NCBI GenBank assembly: GCA_021307315.1 | Contig: JAJSPD010000007.1 | Span: 124,001 to 188,000 of the forward strand | Direction: 5' to 3' | DNA from: Bisporella sp. PMI_857 | Lineage: Eukaryota > Ascomycota > Leotiomycetes > Helotiales > Helotiaceae | Length of the DNA stretch: 64,000 nt | Shown: piece after piece, positions 23,901 to 35,044 of the stretch | Layout of the letters: every line of letters begins with the position of its first letter | Position numbering within the stretch: position 1 is the stretch's first letter | Position numbers and translations under genes: made by a program | Notes under the pieces: model-generated | What the model saw: the letters and a program-made list of their open reading frames with translations, nothing else | What the model was told of the DNA's origin: nothing | Database searches by the model: none

Positions 23901-24513
23901 CCTGATACAACCACGTTCCTTGCAGCATTTGCGTTTGCAGCGGCCATTAATTGCATATGAGTTCCGTCAACATGGCTAATGGTATTGGCTCTGGGTCGCA
24001 TTGTGCTTGATCCATGGCTATTTGCTATCGAGTTCTTCCGCACACGCCCTGTTGCGGGAGCATTACTACTCGCAGCACTTTCCCGACGATTCCGAGGCCT
24101 CGAGGACGGAGTTGTGGTCATATGAAGCTTCTGCTGGTGCCGCAGTAATAGGTCCCGCCTTGCGAAACACCTCGCACATTCCGGACATTCGAATGGCTTC
24201 TCCTTTGTATGCGACCTTTCATGACGTTTCAAGTGCTCTAATCGTGCGAAAGATCGTTGACAAGTACCACATACATGAGGTCGAGGTTTGTCGGTCTTTG
24301 GCGGGGGAAAGTTGTTGGCAGCCTTAGGATTGGCATTGGCAGCATTAACTAGAGGAGTGTGAGTTAGAGCTTTGTATAGAAGGGACGAAGGCAGGTGTTG
24401 AAGAAGTGTACGATCTCCAGGCTGTGCGAGGGAGCTACGATTATCTTACCATTTTCGCCATTATTCATCCCACCATTGGGCCCAGAACCAGTAGATGACG
24501 CTGCAGCTGGCAT
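20990..24513 (-). CDS. C2H2 zinc-finger transcription factor with fungal regulatory domain (ADR1/AmdX-like)
   Basis: Two exons, 24450-24513 and 20990-24348, in phase (G|TT), give 1140 aa. Two adjacent C2H2 fingers occupy residues 48-68 (C48, C51, H64, H68) and 76-97 (C76, C79, H92, H97), linked by TKEKPFE. RSFARLEHLKRHERSH and RCFARRDLLLRHQQKLH match the ADR1-type finger pair. A long Ser/Asn/Pro/Met-rich activation-like region follows. The C-terminal half resembles the fungal-specific transcription factor domain: YFHPHLPFLHIPTLSFE, GRGCLILSMAAIGALYE, and later WYNWKTMEERKRTLYAVFILSSLL. Architecture and length resemble Aspergillus AmdX, an activator of amide and carbon source genes, but orthology is inference. 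The extreme C-terminus is uncertain: CCAGGTAAGC near 21022 is a good splice donor, so the true end may lie in an exon further downstream. Confidence 0.87.
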
Positions 24514-25674
24514 GATTAAGGACGGCTGAATGATTTAATGTTGGTTCTGAGGGACGGCGTCGAAGGAGATTCTCTGGAAGTGATTGCAGCTTCTGGGTCG
24601 TTCTGGCATGCTAGAGAGCTCTCAACATTCCATTCGCTAGGTGAAATCTGAACGATCGTGGCAATAAAAGAAGGATTGGGAAGAGGTTCACTGACGACTT
24701 TCCACTGGGCAGCGCAAGCGGGTCCTGTACTGGGGACTTGCAGCAAAGGTGCAGACAGCTGCTTTCTCGCCTTTGCCTGCCTGCCACAACGCTTCCGTGC
24801 TGATTGCAACCACAAAGCGCCCGTTTTCAAAGCTTTATTAGCCGATCTAGCCAGCCAATTCGGAGGCGATTAGGATGTATGGTCAAGCACCACGACCTAT
24901 ATGCCCCAGGAACCCTCCAAATTAAGGTCAATCTGCGACAGGCTTTATGTATGAGCTCGATTATATATAATATGAATTGGTGGTCTTGCAGGAGCGTCGC
25001 ACGGAGGAATCGGGGGGTGGGTGGGTGGTGGATGTTCTTGGGAGAGGCGTGGACGCAATTGGGCAGCTAGCCGTGGGAGAAGAACGAGCGAGAACAAGAA
25101 CAAGACCGGAAGAAAAGGCAAGTCTCTCTGGGTACCAAGTTCCCACTAAATTATTATGGATAGGAAGGACTCAGGAGGTAAAGAAAATGTTTCTTTTCGA
25201 GCCACCAGGCTGGGGCTGGATGACCTGAATGACCAACATTTCAGTCTATCCGGTCCATGCACCATTCAGGCATGCGCATCGCCCATTGGCGAGCATCTTG
25301 CTCCACTCAGTTCTGAGACGCAGAGGCTGGGGACAAAGCTTGGGCTGATGCGGAATAGCAGTTGACAGTAAATACGATTGGCATGGATCGAATCGAGCTC
25401 ACCATGTCAGTGGCTCGGAAGCAACACAAGATCCAGCGAGCTAAGGGAAAGGTGTAGGGTGTATAGCAATAGTTTATGGGGTCCTGGGATTGGCAGACTG
25501 GGGGGAGGCTGGGATCGGAACTGACACTGGCACTGGCACTGGGGCAAGAAGAACGGACCGGGAGAATATCCACGAAGATAGAGTCAGTCACTGTAATAAT
25601 GCGGACATATCAGTATGCATCATCCATCATAACGCACGCTGTATGTGTGAGAGTTCAGTAAGTCGTAGTCCTAG

Positions 25675-25693
25675 TGGTGGTGGTGGTGGTGGT
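25675..25693. repeat. (GGT)n microsatellite
   Basis: About six uninterrupted TGG units. It is a short simple repeat in non-coding DNA. Confidence 0.85.
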
Positions 25694-26065
25694 GATTATA
25701 GGACCAGCAAACGAATGGAAACGGCTCCCATGGCCGCACGATGATATTCCCGCGCAATGAGGCAATTCAGAGAAAACGTGCCGATGGCCTAATTGGCCAT
25801 TTTTATAGCACGGGCAGAGAGAATCTGCCGTTGCGAAACTCAAAGATTAATATAAGGTCGCCGTTGCCAAATTAACGAATGCTACCAGATATACGAGACT
25901 TTATGTTTTCTGTAGGGTTTAAAGCAGGTGAAGGAGGGACACAGCTGGATCCGAGTGGCAGGTCCTGTAAGGCCTAATTCTACTTGCTTGATGAGATGGG
26001 TCCCAACCGGCACCTCCCATCCATCTGGGTTGGGGGGGGAGAGGCATGGCCTTCCCTTGTACGCT

Positions 26066-26100
26066 ACAGTACAGTACAGGATTATACCGTACTGTACTGT
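26066..26100. repeat. Perfect 12-bp inverted repeat (hairpin) of ACAGTACAGTAC
   Basis: Left arm 26066-26077 (ACAGTACAGTAC) is the exact reverse complement of the right arm 26089-26100, with an 11-nt spacer. A GCTGT-rich stretch follows to 26135. It could fold as DNA cruciform or RNA hairpin. It is not followed by a T-run and is not a terminator. Confidence 0.85.
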
Positions 26101-27050
26101 GCTCTGCTCTCCTGCTGTGCAGTGCTGTGCTGTGCTGCAAATAATGTAAAGGTTTGATTTATCTCTAAAGATGGTCCCATGTATCCAGCAATTATTGTAG
26201 ATATCCGAGCCATTATTTGGGCCTCACCCTCTTCAATCATCATCTGCGACTTTCGGCTTCAGATCCATTTTGTGAGGTATTTTCTTCCACTAATTGGTTG
26301 CGCATCAGCGGAAAAGCCGCATAAAATTTTGAAGACGTTCAAAACAATGGTTTGGTGTCGGTGGTCTGTATCCACCCCTTTGCAGATGGGAACCCTTGAG
26401 ATTCTGCGTGTGGCTCTGCTTTTAGTTTCATCGGCCGGCCGTCCAGATAGAGAATGATGAGAACGAAATTGAAACTGCGAACGTTTGTCTGTACAGTCCT
26501 GAGTCCTGTAGGAGGAGATGAAGGTTCATTTACGAGGATCTATGCCTGTTTCCAAACTGCTCATGTTTCTTTACCTAGGTTTCGTGCCTGCTGTCAGAAT
26601 TTGGAATCTCTCATCTCCACAGTTTTGTTACTTTAATTACCGTTTCCCCCAAAACCCCAGAATCACAGGTATTTTTTTTTAAGATTAGACCCCAGACTTG
26701 GTGAGAGAGCGTCGGAACACTGAGTGGACCAAGCGCCGCCTATCGACAAAGAGGCCCTTACTACTTTACTTTGCTGATGCTGAATACACGGGTTACAGCA
26801 TCGTAGGAAGGATGGTAGGATAATGCCCTCGAGATACTCATCCATCATTCTTTTCATTCAGTACCTGACATTTTTCTCATTCATGATGACGATGCCCGAG
26901 GACAAAGGGGGAAAAACGTGGTGTGGTGGATGATATGGTCATTCGTCGAAAGGCGGGAATGCATGCTAAGAGGCAAATGGAAAGCTCCTTTGGAGCCGGG
27001 AGACGAAAAAAAGCGTTCATGTGATGGACAGAAGGGCAAGGATCACGACT

Positions 27051-27060
27051 TACCTAGGTA
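27051..27060. promoter_or_regulatory. TACCTAGGTA palindrome
   Basis: A perfect 10-bp palindrome. Its 8-9 bp core recurs in other non-coding parts of the window (26573, 35272, 51670, 60150). Function is unknown; it could be a protein-binding site or a frequent genomic word. Confidence 0.4.
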
Positions 27061-27243
27061 TTAGTAAAAAGCATGTCGGGGGTCTCTCTCGTCTGGCTCT
27101 ATTCTAGCTGCCGAAGAATGCACTATTAAAAATAAAATAAAAATAACGACACCATGACCAGTACGGTATGATAAAAGTCCTGTCCAGCACCACTGTCCAG
27201 CAGCGGGACACAGTACAGCACAGTGACAAGTACAATACTGTAC

Positions 27244-27263
27244 ATAATAATAATTATTATTAT
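27244..27263. repeat. 20-bp perfect AT palindrome
   Basis: ATA(ATA)n meets its mirror complement (TTA)n, giving ten pairs around 27253/27254. It is an AT-only sequence able to extrude a cruciform. Confidence 0.8.
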
Positions 27264-27712
27264 TACCATAGGCACCGTGCCGTGGAGCCTTGTTTTCGGG
27301 ATCCACACGCCAGACAGACCCGCCTCGCCAGCAAGCAAGCATTTACATTCTCCATCTGCTGTAGCTTTTGACGCGTGTATGCTTCTCATCACGAAAGAAG
27401 AGAGCTGTGCATTACAGACGACCTGGTGGATACATCCTCCTTCTCCTCCTCCACCGTCAAAAAAAGTCTTGAGGAAATGCTTGGCCAACCATTTTTTGGT
27501 CTGTTGGAATGTGGCAGCAAAAGGTGAGATAGGTCACTCTACAGTACTGCATAGTACAGTCAGTCAAATCACGAATGCAATCAAGAATAATCCTCCGGGG
27601 GAACAACTAATCAATCGAAAGCATCTTCTCTGCATTGGGCTACCAAAAGACGTTAGGTGTGCGCCACCACCTGGAAATATAGTATATACGACCTTCCCTG
27701 CATCCACCTACT

Positions 27713-27748
27713 TATCCTACCCTTACCCTTATCCTTACCCTTACCTTT
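27713..27748. repeat. CCTTAC/CCTTAT hexamer tract
   Basis: About six imperfect 6-bp units. It resembles a degenerate telomere-like repeat (CCCTAA) but differs at fixed positions and is internal, so it is recorded as a simple repeat. Confidence 0.7.
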
Positions 27749-28434
27749 GTCTTGCCTTGTGTCTTTGTCTGACGCTTCATTCTCGTACCACCCTAAGCAT
27801 CAGCGATGCCTTTTCTACAGGTTCAAGACGCTTCTAGTGGATGGCCGTTCAGGGGTCATGAGTGGTGCGCTGGCCCAAGGGGAGGTCAGGGACAACTCTC
27901 TCCCGTATCAACTCAACCCAGCCCCCGGTCTCTTCCCCAGGTTTTGAGCCGAGCACCGCTGCGCCATCCACCCGCAACCGAACCAGCTAGACTTCTCCAG
28001 ACCATGTTCTTCTGCTGCTACATCCCATGTGTTTTCGTGCCGTGCTTCAGGAAGATGATCAAACTAGCTCTGATGTGGGTTTGTTTGGAGGATTATCCGG
28101 CATGCAGATACTCTACTGGAGTGAACGCGGAACAAAAAAGAGAGCACCCAGACCCGATAGCTGAGAGTGTGCTAGACGGTCAAGCTCTGACTCAACAGGG
28201 CATCATCACCGAAGGCACCAACAACCCCCCGATAGAAAATATCAAGCCGATATTTGGTGGTGATAGAGCCCGGAAATAGTTATCCATTTTCTGGGCAGTA
28301 GTTGACGTTTCATGGAATGCAGCTTACTTCCCCCAAGTATCTCTATCGGATGTAAACGACACGACTTTGTTCCCTGGGGTTGACGACCATGCTCTTACAG
28401 TTCTTCCCATTTTGAGTTTTCTAGTCAAGAACTA

Positions 28435-28439
<5 letters not shown>

Positions 28440-28467
<28 letters not shown>
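28440..28467. repeat. (AT)n microsatellite
   Basis: Fourteen or so AT dinucleotides without interruption. Confidence 0.95.
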
Positions 28468-30430
28468 GCAATAGCAAAGGCACTTCTAAAAGACCGAACT
28501 TCGGCATGGAAGAGAGCAACAAGAATCCGAGGCTCAACCGAACAGGGTCAACAAAGACTACAAATAAGTAATCCTCATTGCCCCACAACCAACATCCTAT
28601 ACCATACTGCTGCCCATCAAACTAGAACTAGGGCAGCTATATTTTTGCTGGTTGTTCAGAGCTCAATGGCCACAGTACAGCGGTTAGAAGTTGAACACAT
28701 CGACCGAGGGGCAGTAGATAACCGCCTTCCAGGAACTTAACACGGATATTTACCCGAACAGACGGCCACCAGTCACACACATACCACAGTGTATATCGCT
28801 AATGAGGCATCTCGGATCTGCATACTCCATGCTCAGAAACTCAACAACCTCGGACTTTCTTGCTTTCGATGATATGACACTGCCATGGGGTTTGAACTCC
28901 GGTGACAAATGTGATGTGGTACGACCACTTTCCTATCCATTAACTACAAATGAATTGCAAAACCTTTTTGGGCTTCCATTACAGATTTTGCCTAAGTGGA
29001 TTTGCGTAGCATGTTTGATTGAGGTACACTTCCAGGGTATTGATAGCTTCAAAGGTGGCAGTTCGTCATTCAGCAGCAAAAAAAAACAGATTCTATAAGT
29101 GGGACTTGGAGACTGTTCTGGGCCGTATTAGAAAAGTATCGCTCAGTGGCGCCGATCTTGTCAACATTATTAAAAGATCATCCCACCCTTTACCAAGGGC
29201 GGCTATCTTCGCTTTCTAGAATCCAACTCGACTGCATGTCGTGCCCCCAGTACATCTATATGTTCCGCTGCAACTTGCTCCTGTTAGAGAGTCCCTCCCT
29301 TGGATCTACAGCCGAAAGATGCAGACAGCGCTCTGCCATCACAACCGGAATCTAGATGTCAACACCCAATGGTAGTTCTACTTCTAATTCATTCCAAGCC
29401 TTGGTTCGCCTCCACAAGATCCTCATAAAAAACCTTTCCCGATCTCGCCACTACGGCGCTTAGGGTTAAGTTCGCGTTCGCCTGGTCTTTCTTAAGTTTA
29501 CACCATGGCTTCCCTCGACGGTTGGGATCTGCACGACATCAGCTGCAGGGTCTGCAGGCCATCGTAATTGTGCATTCATGGCCTTTTCACCTTGGGCATT
29601 TCATGGGAATCGGAGTTCTAACAAGGACGTAGTCTCATCAATTCACCAGCCCGTAGATGTAAGTTGTCTTCCCATCAACCAAGTACAAACTAGGTTATAA
29701 AATATATGTTTTTTTTTTCTTCCCGTTCGAGCTGTGTTCTAGACGACAGTTGTATGATTAAAAGTTTCACATAAGATTTCTAGTCTCGTCCAAGGGACTG
29801 GTTGCGGGAAAGGGCTTGCCGCAAGCGGGTGACTACGTAGTCGTTAGCTCGACCACACGACTCAATGTATCTCAAAGTTGAGGTATTTGATGTCATAGAA
29901 TAAAATTAAAACATCTAATAGTTAATTCTGTACCTACTATATCCGTGCAAAATATCATATGTATAGAAACTGAAATAGTTTTTGCTGAGAGGTCTTGAAT
30001 ATCATCGAAACACCAATGTTTAATCTATCGAAATATATCCTCCCAGAGCTGTATATTCTGGGCATCGGATAAAACAGTCTCTACCACCTGCTTCAAAATT
30101 TAGAATAGAATGTATCATATATCAGACTATTGTATTGTGCATCTGCGGCACTTTGGCGACCTTGAAGTCCTCGCTCTCATATGTACTTGTCTTTTTAAAT
30201 CACTTCTTACCAGAAAAGAAGCCAAAAATATCGAACATCTATCAAAATGTCTCCGACCAACAAGGTGCTCGTCGGAAACATTCAAGGTTGCGAGCAGGAT
30301 ATTTTATTTAGTAATTTGCTCAAGTATCACCTCAATGTCTCCGTTAGGTAACTCTCGGAGACTTTTCTCAAAAGATATAAGAAAACACCACAGCACAAGC
30401 CATGTGTCTCCAAAATCCAAAAATTAATCA

Positions 30431-31424
30431 ATGCCACCGATACTTTTGCGATCTTTCCATTTTTCAAAATCTAAGGCTTCATACCCGGCAGGAATCACAA
30501 AGACTTTGACCTCCAAACCGGCCAAAATGTCCTCTCAAAGCTGGAGCTCCAGCTCCCACAGCTTCCACGATACGCACTCCGACACCTACGAACGCATGGC
30601 CAGCCGCTCGACCCTGAACATCGCGCTCGCCTACCTGCCCACCCTCCTCCAACGCTTCCCCATCACCTCCTCATCCCACATCCTCGACAACGCATGCGGG
30701 ACGGGGCTCGTCACGGGGCTGATCAAGGCGGAGCACCCGTCCGCCAGGATCACAGCCGCGGACCTCGCGCCGTCGGTGATCGAGGTCGTGAAGAGGAAAG
30801 GCTGGGAGAGCGTCGACGCCGCGGTGCTTGACGTGCGCGATCTGAAATCCCTGAAGGACGAGACGTTCAGCCACGTGATCACGAACTTCGGGTTCGCGCC
30901 GGACGTCAACGACCTGGATGGGCCCGGGAAGGCGGCGGGCGAGATGTTCAGGGTGGTGAGGCCCGGGGGCGTGGCCGTGGTGACGACTTGGTCTGGTACG
31001 CTTGCTTCCGGCGGCTCCCCTGTTCGTTCGAACAAGCTGATAGAGATAAAACCCAGAACGTAATTTCACCACCGCCCTTCACGCCGCTGCCCTCCGCATC
31101 CGCCCCCGCGAGACGCCGTTCAGCTGGGATGTCCCGCCGGTGTGGGACGCGGGCTGGTGGCTCTTTCAGCGGCTTGAAGAAGCGTTCGGCAATAAAGTCG
31201 AGGTCACTCGTGTTGAAGGTAGGATGGAAGCTAAGAACCTTGAAGAGCTGGCTTCGAATATGCTTTTATTTAAGGATATGTTTTACAAGGGATATAGCGA
31301 GGAGGAATTGGGGAAGCTGCATGGCATTTTGATGGAGGAGATTAGGAAGCTGGACTCTTTTTACGAGGAGGATGGGATTGCGGCTATAAAGATGGTTGCC
31401 TGGGTTGGGGTGGCATGGAAGTAG
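30431..31424 (+). CDS. SAM-dependent methyltransferase (class I)
   Basis: Two exons, 30431 or 30527 to 30995 and 31057 to 31424, join in phase as TTWSE|RNFTTALH. From ATG 30527 the protein has 278 aa; from the in-frame ATG at 30431 it has 310 aa. The first 32 residues of the longer form (MPPILLRSFHFSKSK...) are basic, Ser/Thr-rich and free of acidic residues, like a mitochondrial presequence, so the upstream start may be real. The Rossmann motif I is ILDNACGTGLVTGLI, then AADLAPSVI, VLDVRDLKSL, and FRVVRPGGVAVVTTWS. This is the Methyltransf_11/25 pattern; it is not enough to name a substrate. The body from about 30580 to 31150 is far richer in G and C than its flanks, with C or G at nearly every third codon position, unlike neighbouring genes. 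Either strong codon bias or recent acquisition would explain this. Confidence 0.85.
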
Positions 31425-31637
31425 AGAGAATTCCCTTAAACTTTGCATTTTTGTCAATCTTCATCACTACCATGGTTTTACAGTGTTTCTTATTATACAG
31501 TCATTGCTCGCATTATGCCGACAATTTTTGGGTACATCGTATATACCCAGCCAGGGTATGCCTTTCAAATAGCCAAACTCCATGCCCAGATGCCGCTTTC
31601 CAGAAAAAAAAGTACTACAATAAGTTCTACTTCCCCG

Positions 31638-33727
31638 TCACCCATGTGCACCACTGATCGGATGCTTGCTGTCGTACTTGTCCAACTCGCTACCATCGTC
31701 TGAATAACCGATTCTATCGCGGTTATCATCGATGATTCGAGCGTACTCTAATAGAAGACGATACGTATATATCTGTTATTGTTAGAAACACGTTACAATT
31801 TCATTCATAAAGTGGCAGGGAGGAAACTTACTTCTAAATCTTCCTTCCGCAATACTTTATTTGCCCACTCCTTACCTTGTCGAGCCAGCTTTCTTCCTTC
31901 AAATTCGTGTCTTTGGACATACGGATCTGCTGCGCTTCCGGCATTGGTGGGACTTCCAAGGCCAATGAAGTAGGTAAGAATACTATATAGCTCATCATAT
32001 CGGTTGTCCATTGGTACAAAGTGCCTCCAAGCGAAAAGCCGGGAGTCATGCCATTCTCTGAAAATCGTGCTCTTGATGCCTAAACTCTTACTTTTCAAGA
32101 ATGCGTGCCATCGCCCAGAAAAGGAATGGCCATCCACATCTACCAAAAATTTCGACTGGAATTGCTGACTAAGACTCGTCTTGTTCTTATATGTCCAGAC
32201 ATCATCATAGAAGGAGCAATCAGGAACACAGGCAAATCCTTCCGTGAAACCGACATCTGTATGATCCTTGGCAAATTTACTTGGATTGAAATGATCGAAG
32301 TTGTCATAAGAGCCTGGATTTCTTGGATTCTGGCTCATGATCCGGACTTCTTTATCGGCCATTACGGTCGAATTGGTGATCAGCACAAAACGTTGGCGAT
32401 GCATATCTTTCCAGTTTTCCGCGGTATTTGTTCCACCCGAAGTCACGCCTCTCCAGATCACACTATCCAATTTATCATCCCAAGCGTAATCATAAGTGGG
32501 ATCGTATTCGTACCGGTCATCATTGGCGTAGTACATGTTGGCTGGAAAGAGAATATCATTATTGACATTGACTTTACACTCTCCAAATATGGGGACGAGG
32601 CTTTTGCTAGCCGTGACAGTACTAGACGCAAAGAGAAACCCGTGTTTACTCTCGATTTCTGGCCCGACTGTGCAAAGATCTGAGGAGCGATTGAAGTTGC
32701 TGATGAACCCGCCCTCAGGAATCTTATATAGAGCCTCTGCTGAGCTTGAAGTCGAGGTGTTATCCCTGGCATGGGACTCGGGAGGGCACGCGTCCTTTGC
32801 TATTTTCATGTATTGTTCACCCGGAGCATTGAACCATTTCGGATCCGGAGCATTTTCATGAGAATCATTCTCCTTCAAAAAACCAGTCATATTCCTTGAC
32901 CACTCAGCAGGAGCTTGAGGGAGGATACGTCGGCTTCCAAGTTCTTTTGCAAGGAGGGCCTGCATATCATTCCACGGCACAACTAGTCGAGGTTGATCCA
33001 GCCGATTCAATGCAATATCCATATCAGGGAGTTTGCTCACGAAGCTTGCTATCATTTTCTGGAACGTCTCAGCACGCCAGTTAGCATTTGTGAGCTTCCA
33101 TATCTTTCCCTTTCGTATGTGAATGCCTGACACGCCCGCACCCTCGTCCGCACTCATATGCGCAGCCAGAGACCGAATGAGAGACGGTTCAATACCCCAG
33201 AATGGGCGCAAATCGTCCATAATTTGCTGGAAGTCGTCTACGTTGTGTACGCCTTTATCTCGCGCAAATCGGTACCAGTCTCTAAATCCCGGCGGGGGGT
33301 TCCTGCCATACTGGCGCTTGTATTTAGCCACCGTCTGTTTAAAAGTCGTGGATCGACTATCGTCGTATTCAGTAAATAATTTGTCTGCCCGCCTCATAAG
33401 ATCTACAATTGGGTGTTTATCATTTATATCCGCAAGCGTGTCCGCGTTAGGATTGTCTTGGTTCCATGCTGGACCTTTGGGGAGCTAAGGAAAATTTAAT
33501 ATGTGCTTCAATCTTTGGCAGAATAGAATTCTTACATTGGGATCCGGACGTGTAGTCTGGCCTGGACTCTGATGTTGTGGATTTCCAAGATTTGGAAGTT
33601 TGATATCCTCTATCTTCGCTTTCAGATCTGTACCTGAAAGCATAGACAAGTTTGTGAAGAGTACCACGAGACCAATGAGTATCAGCAGCATGAAAATGCG
33701 CCGTCTCGCTCGATCGAAGCCTGCCAT
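31638..33727 (-). CDS. Glycosyltransferase family 90 (CAP10-like), type II membrane protein
   Basis: Three exons, 33536-33727, 31832-33484 and 31638-31772, all phase 0, give 659 aa. An N-terminal signal anchor lies at about 11-31 (RRRIFMLLILIGLVVLFTNL), which implies Golgi or ER lumenal orientation. The lumenal part matches fungal GT90 proteins: NPPPGFRDWYRFARDKGV near the start, DDKLDSVIWRGVTSGG, KFLVDVDGHSFSGRWHAFLKS, STIFREWHDSRLFAWRHFVPMDNRYDELYSILTYF, and EWANKVLRKEDLE. The third exon restores YRLLLEYARIIDDNRDRIGY, the usual family tail; reading through its intron would instead end the protein early. Cryptococcal CAP10 and CAS-type relatives add xylose to glycans, but the donor used here is not evident. 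The gene is divergent from the uL15m gene across 368 bp. Confidence 0.92.
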
Positions 33728-34095
33728 TCTGCAAAATCGCCAGGCTTATGGTCGCGCACGATGTAGGGAGCTAAAGAATGAGCTTCTCAGAAGCATCATC
33801 AAAACCAGAGAATTGATTAAGAAGAATCCTGAATCTGCAGAAGAAATTAGTCTAGGATGAGACTCGTATAGGATTTCACCAAAAAAAGGAGTTCACTCCC
33901 CAGAAACAGCCCTGTTAGAGCCTGGTAAGCTTAAATCTTTTGGGAAGGTCCAGCCCTTTGAGCCGCTCTGAGGCTGGAGACGGATTTCAGCCACACCATT
34001 GCAGTCTAGCGTGCATTCATACCGAAAGAAAGTTAGTGGTGCTGGAGAACACAACTGATTAACCTTGAGGCTGGATCAACCATACTACTAGCATC
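33728..34095. promoter_or_regulatory. Shared divergent promoter region GT90 / uL15m
   Basis: 368 bp separate the two start codons on opposite strands. No specific motif is identified. Confidence 0.5.
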
Positions 34096-35044
34096 ATGCC
34101 TCCAAGGCTATCATATTTAACGGCATACTGCCGGCCAGCACCTGTATCCTCGGCACTCATTACTGCGCTCTTCATCCCCATATTACAAGTCCGAAATGCA
34201 TCAATTTTGTCCTCCTTGTCGGATACTTCAGGAGCTTATAACAAACGCATACGACGCGGAAGAGGTCCGTCATCTGGAAAGGGAAAGACCTCAGGTCGTG
34301 GTCATAAGGGCCAAAAGCAGCATGGGAAAACACCAGCGCGCTTCCAGGGCGGCCAAACACCAGATGTAGTCGTCAATGGAGTCAGAGGCTTTGTCAATCA
34401 GTATGAAACGAGTTTTATTGAGTATAGGGGCTGTATGGATAACCGCTGACCTGAACTCTAGTTTTACGGATGATCTATCGCCTTGCAATCTCGATCGAGT
34501 ACAATTATGGATTGACCAAGGGCGATTGGATCCTACCAAGCCGATTACCGTGAAAGAATTGGTTGAAACGCGGTGCATCCATGGCGTTAAGGACGGTGTG
34601 AAGCTTCTAGCTAGAGGAAAAGAAAACTTCAAGACGCCAATAAATATTCTGGTATCGCGAGCATCGTCCGAGGCAATCAAGGCCGTTGAGGAAGCAGGAG
34701 GGAAAATCACTACTAGATACTACACTCACCAATCTATCCGGCGACTCCTGCAAGGGGAATCTGAGTCAAGCTTCACACCGTTCACTATGGAATCGTTGAA
34801 GGCAGATGCCTCACCGATATTATCAGCTGCATCTGCGCGGCCATTTACATATCGACTTCCTGATCCTACGAGTAGAAAAGATCTAGAGTACTACCGGGAT
34901 GAAGCTCACAGGGGCTATTTGAGCCACCTTGTTGAGGATGGCCACGGACCATCATTATTTTATAAGACTCCGGGCGTTGGTGTTCGAAGGAGGGTAAAGA
35001 AAGGCGGCGCAGCAGTCACTGGAGGAGAAAATAGAATCTGGTAG
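34096..35044 (+). CDS. MRPL10: Mitochondrial large-subunit ribosomal protein uL15m (yeast Mrpl10)
   Basis: Two exons, 34096-34400 and 34462-35044, joined as GFVN(H)FTDDLSPCNLDR, give 295 aa. The N-terminus (MPPRLSYLTAYCRPAPVSS...) is basic and hydrophobic, as a mitochondrial presequence should be. The ribosomal L15 signature follows at about 45-90: NKRIRRGRGPSSGKGKTSGRGHKGQ, with FQGGQTP, the Gly/Arg/Lys loop that enters the ribosome. LDRVQLWIDQGRLDPTKPITVKELVETRCI and GVKLLARG are the rest of the core. A C-terminal fungal extension from about 190 (HQSIRRLLQG..DPTSRKDLEYYRD) is normal for the mitochondrial form. Confidence 0.93.

Larger units (their letters stand above)
24514..30430. other. 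Large gene-poor region, 5.9 kb
   Basis: No gene is recognised between the C2H2 regulator and the methyltransferase. The longest open frames (27223-27837 and 27806-28279 on the plus strand) read through simple repeats and have no recognisable domain. The stretch is instead rich in simple repeats, TACAGTAC-like words, a perfect hairpin, an AT microsatellite and a TACCTAGGTA palindrome, listed separately. It may be an extended upstream regulatory region of the regulator gene, a decayed repeat, or may hide non-coding transcripts. Confidence 0.5.

Noticed and set aside
27713..27748. Telomere-like CCTTAC repeats
   Set aside because: The unit differs from CCCTAA, is short and imperfect, and lies mid-contig among unrelated sequence.
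27223..28279. Two overlapping plus-strand open frames of 204 and 157 codons
   Set aside because: They run through AT palindromes and CCTTAC repeats, have no domain and mixed codon use; better explained as chance openness in low-complexity DNA.
30631..31072. Long minus-strand open frames opposite the methyltransferase
   Set aside because: They are antisense shadows caused by the high GC of the real gene; residue composition (Arg/Pro/His-rich) is typical of that artefact.
4003..31424. Secondary-metabolite cluster containing dehydratase, hydrolase, transporter-like protein, regulator and methyltransferase
   Set aside because: No backbone synthase (PKS, NRPS, terpene) is present and the genes are separated by unrelated housekeeping genes and several kilobases.
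32105..32683. 192-codon plus-strand frame opposite GT90
   Set aside because: It mirrors the GT90 exon, with no recognisable domain or start context.
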